Shown piece after piece: positions 6,007 to 6,070 of a stretch of 6,070 bases of DNA. The position numbers and the translations under genes were made by a program. The notes under the pieces are model-generated. The model did no database searches. It had not been told where the DNA came from and was given only the letters and a program-made list of their open reading frames with translations. The DNA lies in contig JAEOUI010000503.1 in the NCBI GenBank assembly GCA_016839425.1, forward strand, positions 1 to 6,070, in the 5' to 3' direction. This DNA is from Promethearchaeota archaeon. GTDB lineage: Archaea > Asgardarchaeota > Lokiarchaeia > Sigynarchaeales > SOKP01. How positions within the stretch are numbered: position 1 is the stretch's first letter; each line of letters opens with the position of its first letter.

Positions 6007-6070
6007 TAATCCTGGCGTCTTTCGGTCTCCAGCGCTTAAAGTGTTAGAAGAATGCGAGACCGAAAGAGGA
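5990..6070 (+). CDS. Possible start of an overlapping gene, or continuation of the secreted-protein gene after a frameshift (partial)
   Basis: A second forward frame is open from at least base 5942 to the window end, passing through the stop of the secreted-protein gene. ATG codons at 5990 and 5996 would begin MEMITNNPGVFRSPALKV, and the remaining visible residues are LEECETERG. The overlap would have an ATGATAACTAA arrangement, as in translationally coupled genes. The composition looks like a soluble protein, but only 27 codons are visible and no family is recognised. It also overlaps the 12-bp inverted repeat, which argues against plain coding sequence. Confidence 0.2.
   Translation, partial: MEMITNNPGVFRSPALKVLEECETERG
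6018..6067. repeat. Perfect 12-bp inverted repeat in a GC-richer tail
   Basis: TCTTTCGGTCTC (6018-6029) and GAGACCGAAAGA (6056-6067) are exact reverse complements separated by 26 bases. Inside the loop, AGCGCT (6031-6036) can pair with AGTGTT (6040-6045) with two G-U pairs, giving a possible nested stem. The last 60 bases are clearly richer in G and C than the intergenic regions elsewhere in the window, as structured RNAs in AT-rich archaea often are. It begins 12 bases after the stop of the secreted-protein gene. It could be an RNA element, a mobile-element end or a recognition dyad; no tRNA or rRNA match was seen. Confidence 0.6.

Noticed and set aside
6024..6061. Facing GGTCTC/GAGACC sites resembling a cloning cassette
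   Set aside because: The sites are part of a longer natural-looking 12-bp repeat, and no vector-like sequence surrounds them. Chance within the repeat is the simpler reading.
6011..6070. tRNA or 5S rRNA fragment at the window end
   Set aside because: The raised GC and pairing suggested an RNA gene, but no T-loop consensus, anticodon arm or 5S core could be laid out. Only the simple inverted repeat is supported.
1..6070. CRISPR array, insertion sequence or phage-defence module
   Set aside because: No regularly spaced direct repeats, transposase, integrase or nuclease genes were seen.

Overview
The window is AT-rich and densely coded, with six protein genes in three same-strand pairs: two forward, two reverse, two forward. 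It looks archaeal. The evidence is a stand-alone protein of the eRF1/Pelota fold, a TreT-type trehalose glycosyltransferase as found in many archaea, initiation regions mostly without a strong Shine-Dalgarno, and oligo-T tracts rather than hairpin terminators. A soil or mesophilic member of the Nitrososphaeria (Thaumarchaeota) or another low-GC archaeal lineage would fit, but this is inference; no rRNA or lineage marker lies in the window.

Bases 1-2172 form a trehalose locus. A HAD-type trehalose-6-phosphate phosphatase (OtsB-like) is followed, after 94 bases, by a GT4 glycosyltransferase of the TreT family. The two gene types normally belong to different trehalose routes, so either two routes are encoded side by side or the GT4 enzyme makes a phosphorylated product for the phosphatase. 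The phosphatase also resembles the C-terminal half of fused synthase/phosphatase proteins, and the window edge leaves open whether a synthase domain lies upstream.

Bases 2204-4223 carry a reverse-strand pair: a phenylacetate-CoA ligase-like adenylate-forming enzyme, then a small TIM-barrel metal-dependent hydrolase. A T9 tract directly follows the ligase stop codon on the coding strand, so the downstream gene may be attenuated or transcribed separately. The substrates of both enzymes are unknown.

Bases 4385-5122 encode the most interesting protein: a 245-residue relative of eRF1/Pelota that has domains like eRF1 2 and 3 but no codon-recognition domain. A Gln sits where the GGQ loop is expected, in the context Arg-Asn-Gln. 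This is the layout of VLRF1/baeRF1-like peptidyl-tRNA-acting factors used in ribosome rescue.

Bases 5242-6006 encode a membrane-anchored or secreted protein with a Pro/Asp-rich linker and a concanavalin-A-like (polysaccharide-lyase-like) beta domain that seems to stop early. The last 60 bases are visibly richer in GC and contain a perfect 12-bp inverted repeat. They could be a structured RNA, a terminator-like or mobile-element end, or the start of an overlapping gene. No tRNA, rRNA, CRISPR array or insertion sequence was recognised.
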